A program made the translations under genes and the position numbers. The notes beneath the pieces were generated by a model, which saw only the letters and a list, made by a program, of their open reading frames with translations, had not been told where the DNA came from and ran no database searches. From an uncultured Treponema sp. (GTDB lineage: Bacteria; Spirochaetota; Spirochaetia; Treponematales; Treponemataceae): 23,552 bases of DNA. This document shows positions 14,976-21,789 of this stretch, in pieces. The DNA is taken from contig CAKZZO010000028.1 in the NCBI GenBank assembly GCA_937885175.1, positions 1 through 23,552 on the forward strand, written 5' to 3'. The first letter of the stretch is position 1, and each line of letters starts with the position of its first letter.

Positions 14976-15512
14976 CTACTCCCCAAACTTCCTGATTAAA
15001 TCCTCATGATTTTTGCAGCCGGTCTTTTCATAAATGCGGGTAAAATAATTGTCAACAGAACGCTCAACAATATTCATCTCTCTTGCAATCTGTGTCCCTG
15101 ATTCCCCTGTTTGTAAGAGTGTAGTCTTCCACTACAAAAAATGCTTTGAAGCTCCAAGCCTCGTAAAGCCGGAATTTCCGTAACGTTCCGCATCATAATC
15201 AAAACCGCAGCCGTCATCACTTATAAAAATATAAAGCCCCTTCTCTTCATTTTCATCCAGAAAAGATGTGTCCGTGTCGGCAGACGAAAGATTGTAGCTG
15301 ATGAGCCGAACCTGCGATAATGATTTTTCAAGTATATGAACTGCCTCGCTTATGTTTGCTGCCGCTTCACCTTTTTCAAGAAGCTTTTTGCAGTAACGCA
15401 AGTCCTGTGCAACAGTGTCGTGAAGCTCCCGGGCTATTCTTGCCCTTTCTTCCTCCTGACCTCGAATTGTATAAACAAGATATTCGTTAGAGTCCTTCTG
15501 TTTGAGTGTGGT
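14976..15512 (-). pseudogene. Collapsed two-component system: histidine kinase joined to LuxR-type regulator end
   Basis: Remnant of a NarL/DesK-type kinase and its response regulator, in one minus-strand frame. The kinase part has the phosphorylation box EEERARIARELHDTVAQDLR, then LSQVRLISYNLS, and jumps to the ATP-binding box ISDDGCGFDYDAERYGNSGF, so the middle of the domain (N box) is missing. An in-frame TAG at 15132-15134 follows. The same frame then continues into a LuxR-type HTH (ESGTQIAREMNIVERSVDNY, then IYEKTGCKNHEDLIRK) and stops at 14976. The kinase N-terminus and the receiver domain are absent. At least two deletions are therefore needed. Its upstream end abuts the tail of the next gene. 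Confidence 0.8.
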
Positions 15513-15518
15513 TCATAA

Positions 15519-15536
15519 TCATCTTCTCTCAATAAA
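15519..15536. repeat. Partial third copy of the tail repeat
   Basis: 18 bases encoding FIERR-stop on the minus strand, identical to the end of the 41-bp repeat copy at 18293-18335. It is placed exactly at the 3' end of the AlbA_2-type gene. Confidence 0.75.
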
Positions 15537-16817
15537 ATATCTTAATGCCTTGCCATTGCCCCGTGCAAGCAGTTTGTTTTCTGCAAGGAGTTTCTTTAAT
15601 ATTCTGTTTGATGTAGCAGGACTCGTTTTGAGCAAAGCGTCAATTTCTGGCCGACTGAACGATTCGTGTTCCCCCGCATATTTCAAAACCAGTTCTTCAT
15701 TAGTAATAAATCCAGATGCGACAGTTTTCTGAAGGGCTGAATTTTTGTTCGGGAGGATTATTTTAAATGCGTTTTGAGTGACTAACATCTCCGGTTTTCT
15801 TTCGCAGCTGCTGTAAGAATTCATGATTTTTCTTAATCCGGTGCCGTATGATTCTATCAGCGTGAGGCGGTAAAAAATGTCTGCAAGGTTTTTGTTGCGG
15901 CATACCGAAAGCCCCATTTTTACGTCCTCAAGCGAAACACCCTGTAAAAGTCCGCCAATGGAAACAATTTCAATTCGGTCAGAATAAATGCTTACAAGGG
16001 TGCTTGCGCTGTAAGAATAATCGCGGTGGACAAGACTGTTTAAAAGCGCTTCTCTGATTGCGGTTTCCGGGTAATCACGGTTGTCAATTCTGTGAAGCCC
16101 TTCAAATTTTGAATTTAAGCTGTTATAACGGTCGATGTAGCTGTAAACCTCTGAAAGCTGAGCGAACAGAGAGCCTGAAACTTCCCTTCTGTCCTTGAAT
16201 TCCGTCTGCTCTTCATTTGAAAATACGGCACATTTTATCGTAAAAGGATTCTGTTCAGAAATCAAAAGCGCAGTGTTTGTAAAAAGTTCTGCATCGTCAT
16301 AAAGCCCGAGCGTCCGTTTTTGCGTGTCTCCAAAATCAAGATTCTGGCTCTTAAAAAGCTTTTCCGCCGTATCAAATGTCAGGTTCTGATTTAGGGAGCG
16401 CATTTTTTCAAAGCAATCTCCGTCTGTTTCTCGAATCATCCTGCGGATTTGCTCTTCGGAAGCAGGAACAGAAGAAGCCCCCTGCCGCACGAACACGCCG
16501 GAAGGTTTAAGTCCGTTTTTTGCAAGGTAATAGGGTTTATTAGTACCTTCTTCAACATGAATTGCAAGAATCTGTCTGTCATCAAGGGTTTCAAAACCGT
16601 AGCGGACAAACATAGTGATGTCCGGTTTTATCGAATCACGAATCAAGTTTGAAGCCTGCTGCAATGCAAAGTCCGCGTTTTCCAGCCCTATCACAGTTCC
16701 GTCATCTTTTATGCCGATATAAAGAGTTCCGCCCCTTGTATTTGCAAATGAAACGACTTCTTTTTTTATGCCATCAACGACACTTTCCTTAAATTCGGTG
16801 CTTTCATCTTCCTGCAT
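15519..16817 (-). CDS. Schlafen/AlbA_2-type ATP-binding protein
   Basis: A 432-residue protein of the AlbA_2 (divergent AAA-4, Schlafen-like) group, nucleic-acid-associated regulators common in mobile and defence regions. The N-terminal domain begins ESTEFKESVVDGIKKEVVSF and has TRGGTLYIGIKDDGTVIGL. A central HATPase_c_4-like part has ETAIREALLNSLVHRDYSYS. A C-terminal winged helix (residues about 375-432) has TSNRILKKLLAENKLLARG. It has its own promoter overlapping three 9-bp repeats, and GAGG before the ATG. Its last codons, FIERR-stop, share 18 bases with the tail repeats at 16896 and 18295. Biological role not established. Confidence 0.85.
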   Translation of the reverse strand: MQEDESTEFKESVVDGIKKEVVSFANTRGGTLYIGIKDDGTVIGLENADFALQQASNLIRDSIKPDITMFVRYGFETLDDRQILAIHVEEGTNKPYYLAKNGLKPSGVFVRQGASSVPASEEQIRRMIRETDGDCFEKMRSLNQNLTFDTAEKLFKSQNLDFGDTQKRTLGLYDDAELFTNTALLISEQNPFTIKCAVFSNEEQTEFKDRREVSGSLFAQLSEVYSYIDRYNSLNSKFEGLHRIDNRDYPETAIREALLNSLVHRDYSYSASTLVSIYSDRIEIVSIGGLLQGVSLEDVKMGLSVCRNKNLADIFYRLTLIESYGTGLRKIMNSYSSCERKPEMLVTQNAFKIILPNKNSALQKTVASGFITNEELVLKYAGEHESFSRPEIDALLKTSPATSNRILKKLLAENKLLARGNGKALRYFIERR

Positions 16818-16848
16818 ACAAAAACCTCGTCAAATGCTAATCATTTGC

Positions 16849-16884
16849 TAATCAATCTAGTCAATCTAATCAATCTTGTCAAGT
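16849..16884. repeat. Tandem 9-bp repeats in the promoter of the AlbA_2-type gene
   Basis: TAATCAATC, TAGTCAATC, TAATCAATC (16849-16875), plus a weaker fourth unit, overlap the spacer and the -10/-35 boxes of the promoter. The 9-base period is close to one helix turn, so they could bind a regulator on one DNA face. Confidence 0.65.
16854..16882 (-). promoter_or_regulatory. Promoter of the AlbA_2-type gene
   Basis: On the minus strand, a perfect TTGACA (16882-16877), 17 bases, then TAGATT (16859-16854). It lies directly downstream of the tail-repeat copy at 16896-16936. Confidence 0.7.
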
Positions 16885-16895
16885 GTGACAGGCTT

Positions 16896-16936
16896 ATCTT
16901 CTCTCAATAAATCGCTCGCAAAGACGGTAAACTCCA
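16896..16936. repeat. 41-bp direct repeat, copy 1
   Basis: Identical over 41 bases to 18295-18335. On the minus strand it encodes VYRLCERFIERR followed by TAA. It begins four bases after the stop codon of the DUF4143-type ATPase and is not part of that gene. Confidence 0.9.
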
Positions 16937-16940
16937 AAGT

Positions 16941-18197
16941 TTATATTCCCAAAAAATGAACAGGAAAACTGTAAGATATTTCATTTATTGCGCGGATTTT
17001 TTCGCAACAGTCAATTACAAGTCCTGTTTTGATTTTACGCTTGTACTTGTTAAGGACAGCAAAATTTTTCGTAGGATTTTTAGGATTGATTCCTTTTTTT
17101 ATTTCAATAGGATAAATTCCTTCTTCGTCCACATATAAAATGTCAATTTCTTTCTGGTCAATGTCGCGGTAGTAAAACAAGTAATCCCTCGGATTTTTAT
17201 TGAACGAAAAGAAATTTTTGATGAGCTCGCTTATGACATACGTTTCAAAAAAAGCTCCGCTCATGGCACAGTTTTCAAGCATTTGGGAGTCCGGCCATTT
17301 GCAAAGATAGGAGCAAAGTCCTGTGTCCATAAAATACAGCTTGGGAGCCTTGATAATTCTGTTTGACATATTCGCCATATAGGGCTGCAAAAGATAAATT
17401 ATTCCCGAAGTTTCAAGAATCGAAAGCCAGCGTTTGCAGGTTTTTACATCTATACCGACTGAATTTGCAATTTCTTCATAATGAAGCTCCTGGGACGTTC
17501 TCAGTGCAACAATAGAAATAAAATTACGGAACTGAGTTTCATTTGAAGCCGAAATCAATTTTCGCACGTCTTTTTCAATATAGGTGTTTACATAAGATTT
17601 GAAATATGCCTCTCTCTCGGAATTGTTAGCGCAGATATCAGGCATTCCGCCTTTGAAAATTTCCTGAAAAACCTCGGAACGAGTTTTGTAAGGAATTGTC
17701 CGGTTCTTGCTGCGTCGCATAAGCTCTTCAATTTTTGGAGAAAAAAGATTTGCCATATAGCCTTCCTTTTCTGACTGAGACAAAGACGACATTTCAATTA
17801 TTCCGCAGCGTCCTGCAAGAGATTCTGAAATTCCCTGCTGAAGCTCAAAACGGTTGGAGCCAGTAAGCACATACATCAGCTTGCGCTCATCTCCGTTTTT
17901 CAGCCAGATTTTCCGCTGTTCGTCAATTTTGATTTTTATTGCGTCAAGAAGACCTGGAACTTTTTGAATTTCATCAATAATCACAGGCCAGGGATTTGAT
18001 TCCAAAAACAGCTTTGGATTATTTTCTGCAAGATTTCTGTCCTCAAGTTCATCAAGAGTAACACGGTTAAAATTTTCTGGAAAAACAAAATCCAGCGTCG
18101 TTGATTTTCCGACTTGCCGTGGTCCATACAAAACAATACAGGGAAATGACTTTGAGACCTCTAGAATTGTGTGCTCAATTGCGCGCTTGATATACAT
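16941..18197 (-). CDS. DUF4143-type AAA ATPase (first copy)
   Basis: A 418-residue ATPase of the AAA_14/DUF4143 group, cytoplasmic and of unknown function, common in accessory regions. Walker A is LYGPRQVGKST (about 23-33), Walker B is PVIIDEIQK, and the sensor is VLTGSNRFELQ. The DUF4143 part follows (GGMPDI, then the winged-helix stretch YEEIANSVGIDVKTCKRWLS). Near the end is a nuclease-like fold signature (EIDILYVDEEGIYPIEIKKG) with the D-x(n)-E-x-K acid and lysine pattern. GGAG precedes the ATG, and a 15-bp inverted repeat sits in its leader. It is bounded by 41-bp direct repeats. It differs strongly from the second DUF4143 gene, so it is not a recent duplicate. Confidence 0.9.
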   Translation of the reverse strand: MYIKRAIEHTILEVSKSFPCIVLYGPRQVGKSTTLDFVFPENFNRVTLDELEDRNLAENNPKLFLESNPWPVIIDEIQKVPGLLDAIKIKIDEQRKIWLKNGDERKLMYVLTGSNRFELQQGISESLAGRCGIIEMSSLSQSEKEGYMANLFSPKIEELMRRSKNRTIPYKTRSEVFQEIFKGGMPDICANNSEREAYFKSYVNTYIEKDVRKLISASNETQFRNFISIVALRTSQELHYEEIANSVGIDVKTCKRWLSILETSGIIYLLQPYMANMSNRIIKAPKLYFMDTGLCSYLCKWPDSQMLENCAMSGAFFETYVISELIKNFFSFNKNPRDYLFYYRDIDQKEIDILYVDEEGIYPIEIKKGINPKNPTKNFAVLNKYKRKIKTGLVIDCCEKIRAINEISYSFPVHFLGI

Positions 18198-18211
18198 AAA
18201 ATCTCCAAAAT

Positions 18212-18257
18212 ATTTTGCGATGAAAACAGGAGTACATTCCCTTTTTCATCGTAAAAT
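18212..18257. repeat. 15-bp inverted repeat in the leader of the first DUF4143 gene
   Basis: ATTTTGCGATGAAAA (18212-18226) and TTTTCATCGTAAAAT (18243-18257) match 14 of 15 bases around a 16-base spacer. It lies between the promoter and the ATG, so it could be an operator or an RNA hairpin near the ribosome-binding site. Confidence 0.6.
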
Positions 18258-18258
18258 C

Positions 18259-18287
18259 AATTTATCATACATCATTCAGTTTTTCAA
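18259..18287 (-). promoter_or_regulatory. Possible promoter of the first DUF4143 gene
   Basis: On the minus strand, TTGAAA (18287-18282), 17 bases, TAAATT (18264-18259). It lies directly after the tail repeat copy at 18295-18335, the same arrangement as for the next gene. Confidence 0.5.
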
Positions 18288-18292
18288 GGCTT

Positions 18293-18460
18293 TCATCTTC
18301 TCTCAATAAATCGCTCGCAAAGACGGTAAACTCCATAACCGGCAAAGGTTGCAATCAGACGGTCTGCAAAGGAAATTGGAATCTGAGCCAGAATGCAGGA
18401 AACAATCCAGGTTGAAAACACAATCAGAATTCCGCAGATTGTATAAAAATTACATAAAAT
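18293..18460 (-). pseudogene. C-terminal remnant of a membrane protein
   Basis: A minus-strand frame of 55 sense codons ending TGA at 18293-18295, bounded upstream by a stop at 18461. It encodes two hydrophobic stretches (GILIVFSTWIVSCILAQIP, then LIATFAGYGVYR) and the end LCERFIERR. No start codon or ribosome site is present, so it is the tail of a truncated polytopic membrane protein, perhaps a transporter S-component-like protein. Its last 41 coding bases are the 41-bp repeat, so this may be the ancestral copy. Confidence 0.6.
18295..18335. repeat. 41-bp direct repeat, copy 2
   Basis: Identical to 16896-16936, and together they flank the first DUF4143 gene. Here it forms the coding end of the membrane-protein remnant (GVYRLCERFIERR-stop). 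Confidence 0.9.
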
Positions 18461-18552
18461 TCAGTGAAATTTTCACAAAAAACTGCGGTAAAAAAAGCAG
18501 ATTATCTTGCGGTAATTAAAAGATCCTTGCAGATAAAGTCAAAAAAAGTGAT

Positions 18553-18710
18553 TTAGGTCAAATGTCAAGTTTCATGTTTTTAGCGTAACCAAGGTCATTC
18601 TGAACGCTGAAAGCGTGAAGAATCTATCTTGCATACCCTAAAATGACGGGATTCTTCGGAACTTCATTCCTCAGAATGACTTTTTTGCCAAAACTTGAAA
18701 TTGAACCTAA
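18553..18710. mobile_element. 158-bp palindromic MITE-like element
   Basis: Terminal inverted repeats TTAGGTCAAATGTCAAGTTT (18553-18572) and AAACTTGAAATTGAACCTAA (18691-18710) agree at 17 of 20 bases. Nested inside are perfect inverted repeats GTCATTCTGA/TCAGAATGAC (18594-18603, 18671-18680) and GAAGAATC/GATTCTTC (18617-18624, 18650-18657), plus a small ACGCT-GAA-AGCGT hairpin. There is no coding sequence. It resembles a folded, non-autonomous transposable or REP-type element. No clear target duplication is visible. A T-run after the inner stem could also stop transcription. Confidence 0.65.
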
Positions 18711-18749
18711 AAGTTTATAATTTAGCAAGATTTTTTTTCTACAGAAAAA

Positions 18750-18821
18750 AATACAACTTATTAGGATTATATTCCCGATTTATTGTATTTTTTATTGAAT
18801 ATATTCCCAATAAGTTGTATT
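18750..18821. promoter_or_regulatory. Large operator-like palindrome over the promoter of the second DUF4143 gene
   Basis: Arms 18750-18774 and 18797-18821 are inverted repeats matching 23 of 25 bases, with a 22-base spacer. Each arm contains TATATTCCC/ACAACTTATT-like half-sites, and the spacer carries a related direct copy (TATTCCC then TTGTATT). The right arm exactly overlaps the promoter spacer. Confidence 0.7.
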
Positions 18822-18823
18822 AT
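18795..18823 (+). promoter_or_regulatory. Promoter of the second DUF4143 gene
   Basis: TTGAAT (18795-18800), a 17-base spacer, TATTAT (18818-18823), inside the palindrome. AGAGGTG follows at 18831-18837. Confidence 0.65.
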
Positions 18824-18842
18824 CTTCTAAAGAGGTGAAAAA

Positions 18843-19967
18843 TTGATACAACGCTTATCTGCCGATAAAATTAAAAATGCCGCAGAATCAAAAAAAATAG
18901 TAATTCTGCTTGGTGCACGACAGGTAGGAAAAACTACTCTTTTAAAATCTCTGTTTGAATCAGACTCGCTTCTGTGGCTCAATGGTGATGAACTCGACGT
19001 TCAAAATATATTTGAGACTCTTTCGGCAGAACGATTTATGGCTTACTTAGGTTCAAAAAAAATTGTCGTAATCGATGAGGCACAGCGAATTTCTAACATA
19101 GGCATTCGTTTAAAAGTCCTTGCCGACTCATTGCCAAACATTCAGATTTTTGCAACCGGCAGTTCTTCTTTTGACCTTGCAAACAATATCAACGAACCTC
19201 TTACCGGGCGTAAACGAGAACTGCAACTCTTCCCTTTATCATTTTCGGAGCTTGTTAATCACAGCGATTTGCTTACAGAAAAAAGGATGATTCCTCATCG
19301 CCTTGTTTTTGGCTCATATCCTGAAGTTGTAACCTCGCAAGGACAAGAGATTGAAATTCTCAAAGAACTTTCACAAAGTTATCTTTATAAGGATATTTTA
19401 ACTTTTGAAAAAATCCGCCGTTCGGACAAGCTTGTAAAATTACTGCAGGCTCTTGCATGGCAGATTGGCTCACAGGTTTCTTATAATGAACTGGCGCAAG
19501 CCTGCTCAATGGATGCAAAAACAGTAGAGCACTACATTACAATACTAGAGCAGGCTTTTATAGTTTTTAGACTTGGATCTTTCAGCCGAAATCTCAGAAA
19601 CGAACTAAAAAACAGCCGCAAAGTTTATTTTTATGATAACGGAATTCGCAATGCAATAATTGCAAATTTTTCTACAATCGAAAATAGAGGTGATGCAGGA
19701 GCTCTTTGGGAAAATTATCTTGTTTCAGAGCGTGTAAAAAAAATATCTTATAGCGGACGCTTTGCAAACTCTTGGTTCTGGCGAACAAAGGAACAGCAGG
19801 AAATTGACTACATTGAAGAAAGTAACGGAAAGCTTTGCACCTACGAGTTCAAGTGGTCAGATGCATATGCAAAAAAAACTCGCTGCCCACTTACATTTTC
19901 TCGTTCATACCCTGATGCAAGTTTTTCTGTAATAAGTCCACAGAATGTAGAAGATTTTTTGTTGTAA
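18843..19967 (+). CDS. DUF4143-type AAA ATPase (second copy)
   Basis: A 374-residue ATPase of the same general group as the gene at 16941-18197 but only distantly alike and shorter. Walker A is LLGARQVGKTTL (about 22-33), Walker B is IVVIDEAQRI, and the sensor is FATGSSSFDLA. The second half has YNELAQACSMDAKTVEHYI (winged helix) and, near the end, a nuclease-like EIDYIEESNGKLCTYEFKW pattern. The start is TTG, supported by AGAGGTG five bases upstream; no ATG start fits. It is controlled by a promoter inside a large palindrome, which suggests tight, perhaps self-regulated, expression. Function unknown; members occur in toxin-antitoxin-like and defence neighbourhoods. Confidence 0.87.
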   Translation: MIQRLSADKIKNAAESKKIVILLGARQVGKTTLLKSLFESDSLLWLNGDELDVQNIFETLSAERFMAYLGSKKIVVIDEAQRISNIGIRLKVLADSLPNIQIFATGSSSFDLANNINEPLTGRKRELQLFPLSFSELVNHSDLLTEKRMIPHRLVFGSYPEVVTSQGQEIEILKELSQSYLYKDILTFEKIRRSDKLVKLLQALAWQIGSQVSYNELAQACSMDAKTVEHYITILEQAFIVFRLGSFSRNLRNELKNSRKVYFYDNGIRNAIIANFSTIENRGDAGALWENYLVSERVKKISYSGRFANSWFWRTKEQQEIDYIEESNGKLCTYEFKWSDAYAKKTRCPLTFSRSYPDASFSVISPQNVEDFLL

Positions 19968-20011
19968 AAAACTTTCCTGCAGCAAAACTTGAGGTTTCTC
20001 GCAAGGTACTG

Positions 20012-20992
20012 CTAGTCTGCATGCCAGAAGTCAAAGAAATTGAACCACTGGTAGGGATGCTGGATGCAGAGTTTTTCCAGTTCGTGGGCATAGTTGGCGA
20101 TTGTCTGCTTGATTCGTTCTTCGCGTTCCTTGCGCGGGCAGTCAAAGGAGACGGGGTTTTTGTGGACGAACATATCATATTGTGGAAAAATACTGATGTC
20201 TTTTTTACGTACGCCAAACATAAAGTACGTGGGTGCATTGATGAGCGCAGTCAAAAGATAGGCACCGTAGGCAAAGGGGGCGCTTTTTCCCAAAAAGTCC
20301 TGCATGATAAAGCGATTCTTTGTGTTTGCGCTCATGCGGTCACCAGCGATGACAACCAGTTCGCCACGCTCCACTTTTTCTTGCAGGATTAAAATGGTGT
20401 CTGGTCCGACCTTGTCTGCGTTGAAAATGTCCACGGTTGCACTTGCATTGATTTTATTGACCATGGCGTTAAAGCCAGCCGTCACCTTTGTGTCCAAAAT
20501 CGTGTTCACCGCAAACTGGTAGGACACGCCAGTTTCAGCAGAGTGGGCAAGTCCTCGTAGCATTTCTGAATTTCCCAAGTGAGAGACAATCACCATGGCA
20601 CCGCGGTGCTTTTCCAGGTTTTGAATCAAATCCTTTACGTCATCATCCTGAAAGTGTATCTGCTTGAAGGAAAATTTTCCCGCCCACACTTCCATTTTTT
20701 CGGTCAGTGAAATGGCAAAGGAAATGATATGTCTAAGCGCACTGATTTTTATCTTCTTTTTTGAGCCGTTTGCCTTGAGATAGTCATTCAGATTGTGCAG
20801 ATAAAGGCGGGAAGCGGCATTTGCCTTCTTGCTGAAGAGAAAATAGCAAAAACCTACGGGAAAAGCCAGAATGCGCACAAATACAGGCGGAAATATTTTG
20901 AGCAGGCGGAAAGTGATGGCAAGTCCGAAGTGGTTGTGCAGTTCCTTTACATCATACCACTGCTCGGAAACTTCATGTTTCTTTTTGCTCAT
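20012..20992 (-). CDS. LpxL-type lysophospholipid acyltransferase, aryl-polyene-cluster-like
   Basis: A 326-residue membrane-associated acyltransferase of the LPLAT/LpxL group, moving an acyl chain from a carrier to a glycolipid acceptor. The HX4E catalytic motif is in SHLGNSEMLRGLAH, and the second-block motif is VVIAGDRMS. The N-terminus SEQWYDVKELHNHFGL, then LKIFPPVFVRILAFPVGFCY, resembles acyltransferases adjoining glycosyltransferases in aryl-polyene-type clusters. The start chosen is ATG 20990-20992, which overlaps the glycosyltransferase stop as ATGA, so translation is coupled. An upstream in-frame ATG at 21055 would lie inside that gene. It is convergent with the second DUF4143 gene, without a clear terminator. 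The polyene biosynthesis genes themselves are not here. Confidence 0.85.
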   Translation of the reverse strand: MSKKKHEVSEQWYDVKELHNHFGLAITFRLLKIFPPVFVRILAFPVGFCYFLFSKKANAASRLYLHNLNDYLKANGSKKKIKISALRHIISFAISLTEKMEVWAGKFSFKQIHFQDDDVKDLIQNLEKHRGAMVIVSHLGNSEMLRGLAHSAETGVSYQFAVNTILDTKVTAGFNAMVNKINASATVDIFNADKVGPDTILILQEKVERGELVVIAGDRMSANTKNRFIMQDFLGKSAPFAYGAYLLTALINAPTYFMFGVRKKDISIFPQYDMFVHKNPVSFDCPRKEREERIKQTIANYAHELEKLCIQHPYQWFNFFDFWHAD

Positions 20993-21735
20993 GCTGTCCG
21001 CTTCCTTTTTATCACTTTTGCAATGAGCCAGGGCAGGCGTAGGAACATACCGCAACAGAGTTTTGTATACACCCAGGAAATACGGGCGTTATCCTGAACC
21101 ATGCGGAAATTGCTGATACCGTCAGAAGGATAAGTGACATGCACGGGAAAAAAAATAAAGGGCAGGCCTTTCCAAATGAGGCGGATTAAAATATCAATGT
21201 CAAAGCCCATACGCTTGTCGTAGTGATGGCGGGTTATAAAATCATAGGTTGCTTCTACCGGGTAGACACGGAATCCGCACATGGAATCTATAATGCCGCC
21301 TTCAAAGCTGACCACCTTTGCCCAGGTGTTGGCAAATTTTCGTCCGTTCTTGCGGTGGCTGGGAACACTTGCGTCATATTCCGGGTAGCCAAGAATCATG
21401 GCATTGGGGTACTGTTCGGCTTTTTGCATGAAGAAGGGTGTGCGGCCTATGTCGTGCTGACCATCGGCATCAATTTGCAGAGCGTGGGTAATGCCCAGTT
21501 CATGCGCCTTACAGATACCTGCTCCAAATGCGGCACCTTTACCGCCGTTTTTTTTCAGCGTGACCAGACTTACTTCCGGGTGGGCGGTGACAATCTGCTG
21601 CAAATATGATTTGGTTTCTTCGCCATTGCCGTCATCTACGAGAATAATAGGATAGGAGTATTGCAAGAGGCCTTCTACCACAGCCACACAGGCTTTTCCA
21701 TGGTTGTATACAGGAATGATGATGCCACCTTTCAT
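20989..21735 (-). CDS. Family 2 glycosyltransferase paired with the acyltransferase
   Basis: A 248-residue GT2 inverting glycosyltransferase at the cytoplasmic face of the membrane. It opens GGIIIPVYNHGKACVAVVEG, with the nucleotide-binding VDDG, the DxD motif LQIDADGQHD, and DSMCGFRVYPVEATYDFI. The ending SDGISNFRMVQDNARISWVY then GMFLRLPWLI matches the glycosyltransferases found beside acyltransferases in aryl-polyene-like loci. Start ATG 21735 is chosen over the earlier one at 21783, which lies in the divergent promoter. There is no Shine-Dalgarno sequence, and a TACAAT box ends eight bases away. It overlaps the acyltransferase start by four bases. Confidence 0.88.
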   Translation of the reverse strand: MKGGIIIPVYNHGKACVAVVEGLLQYSYPIILVDDGNGEETKSYLQQIVTAHPEVSLVTLKKNGGKGAAFGAGICKAHELGITHALQIDADGQHDIGRTPFFMQKAEQYPNAMILGYPEYDASVPSHRKNGRKFANTWAKVVSFEGGIIDSMCGFRVYPVEATYDFITRHHYDKRMGFDIDILIRLIWKGLPFIFFPVHVTYPSDGISNFRMVQDNARISWVYTKLCCGMFLRLPWLIAKVIKRKRTA

Positions 21736-21743
21736 AAAGAAAT

Positions 21744-21776
21744 ATTGTAGTACATAATGGAAAAATATGCTACAAT
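21744..21776. promoter_or_regulatory. Symmetrical divergent promoter between glycosyltransferase and barrel genes
   Basis: ATTGTAG (21744-21750) and CTACAAT (21770-21776) are a perfect 7-bp inverted repeat with a 19-base spacer. Each arm reads TACAAT, a -10-like box, on the strand transcribed outward. The glycosyltransferase ATG is eight bases beyond one box and the barrel-protein ATG thirteen beyond the other. The -35 regions would overlap and are poor. Confidence 0.5.
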
Positions 21777-21789
21777 TGCACACTTATTT

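Noticed and set aside
16896..16936. 41-bp repeat as a CRISPR or integron attC site
   Set aside because: Only two full copies about 1.4 kb apart, no short regular spacers, and no long imperfect palindrome as attC would need.
20993..21055. Upstream ATG of the acyltransferase
   Set aside because: The extension lies wholly inside the glycosyltransferase gene; the ATGA overlap at 20989-20992 is the usual coupled start.
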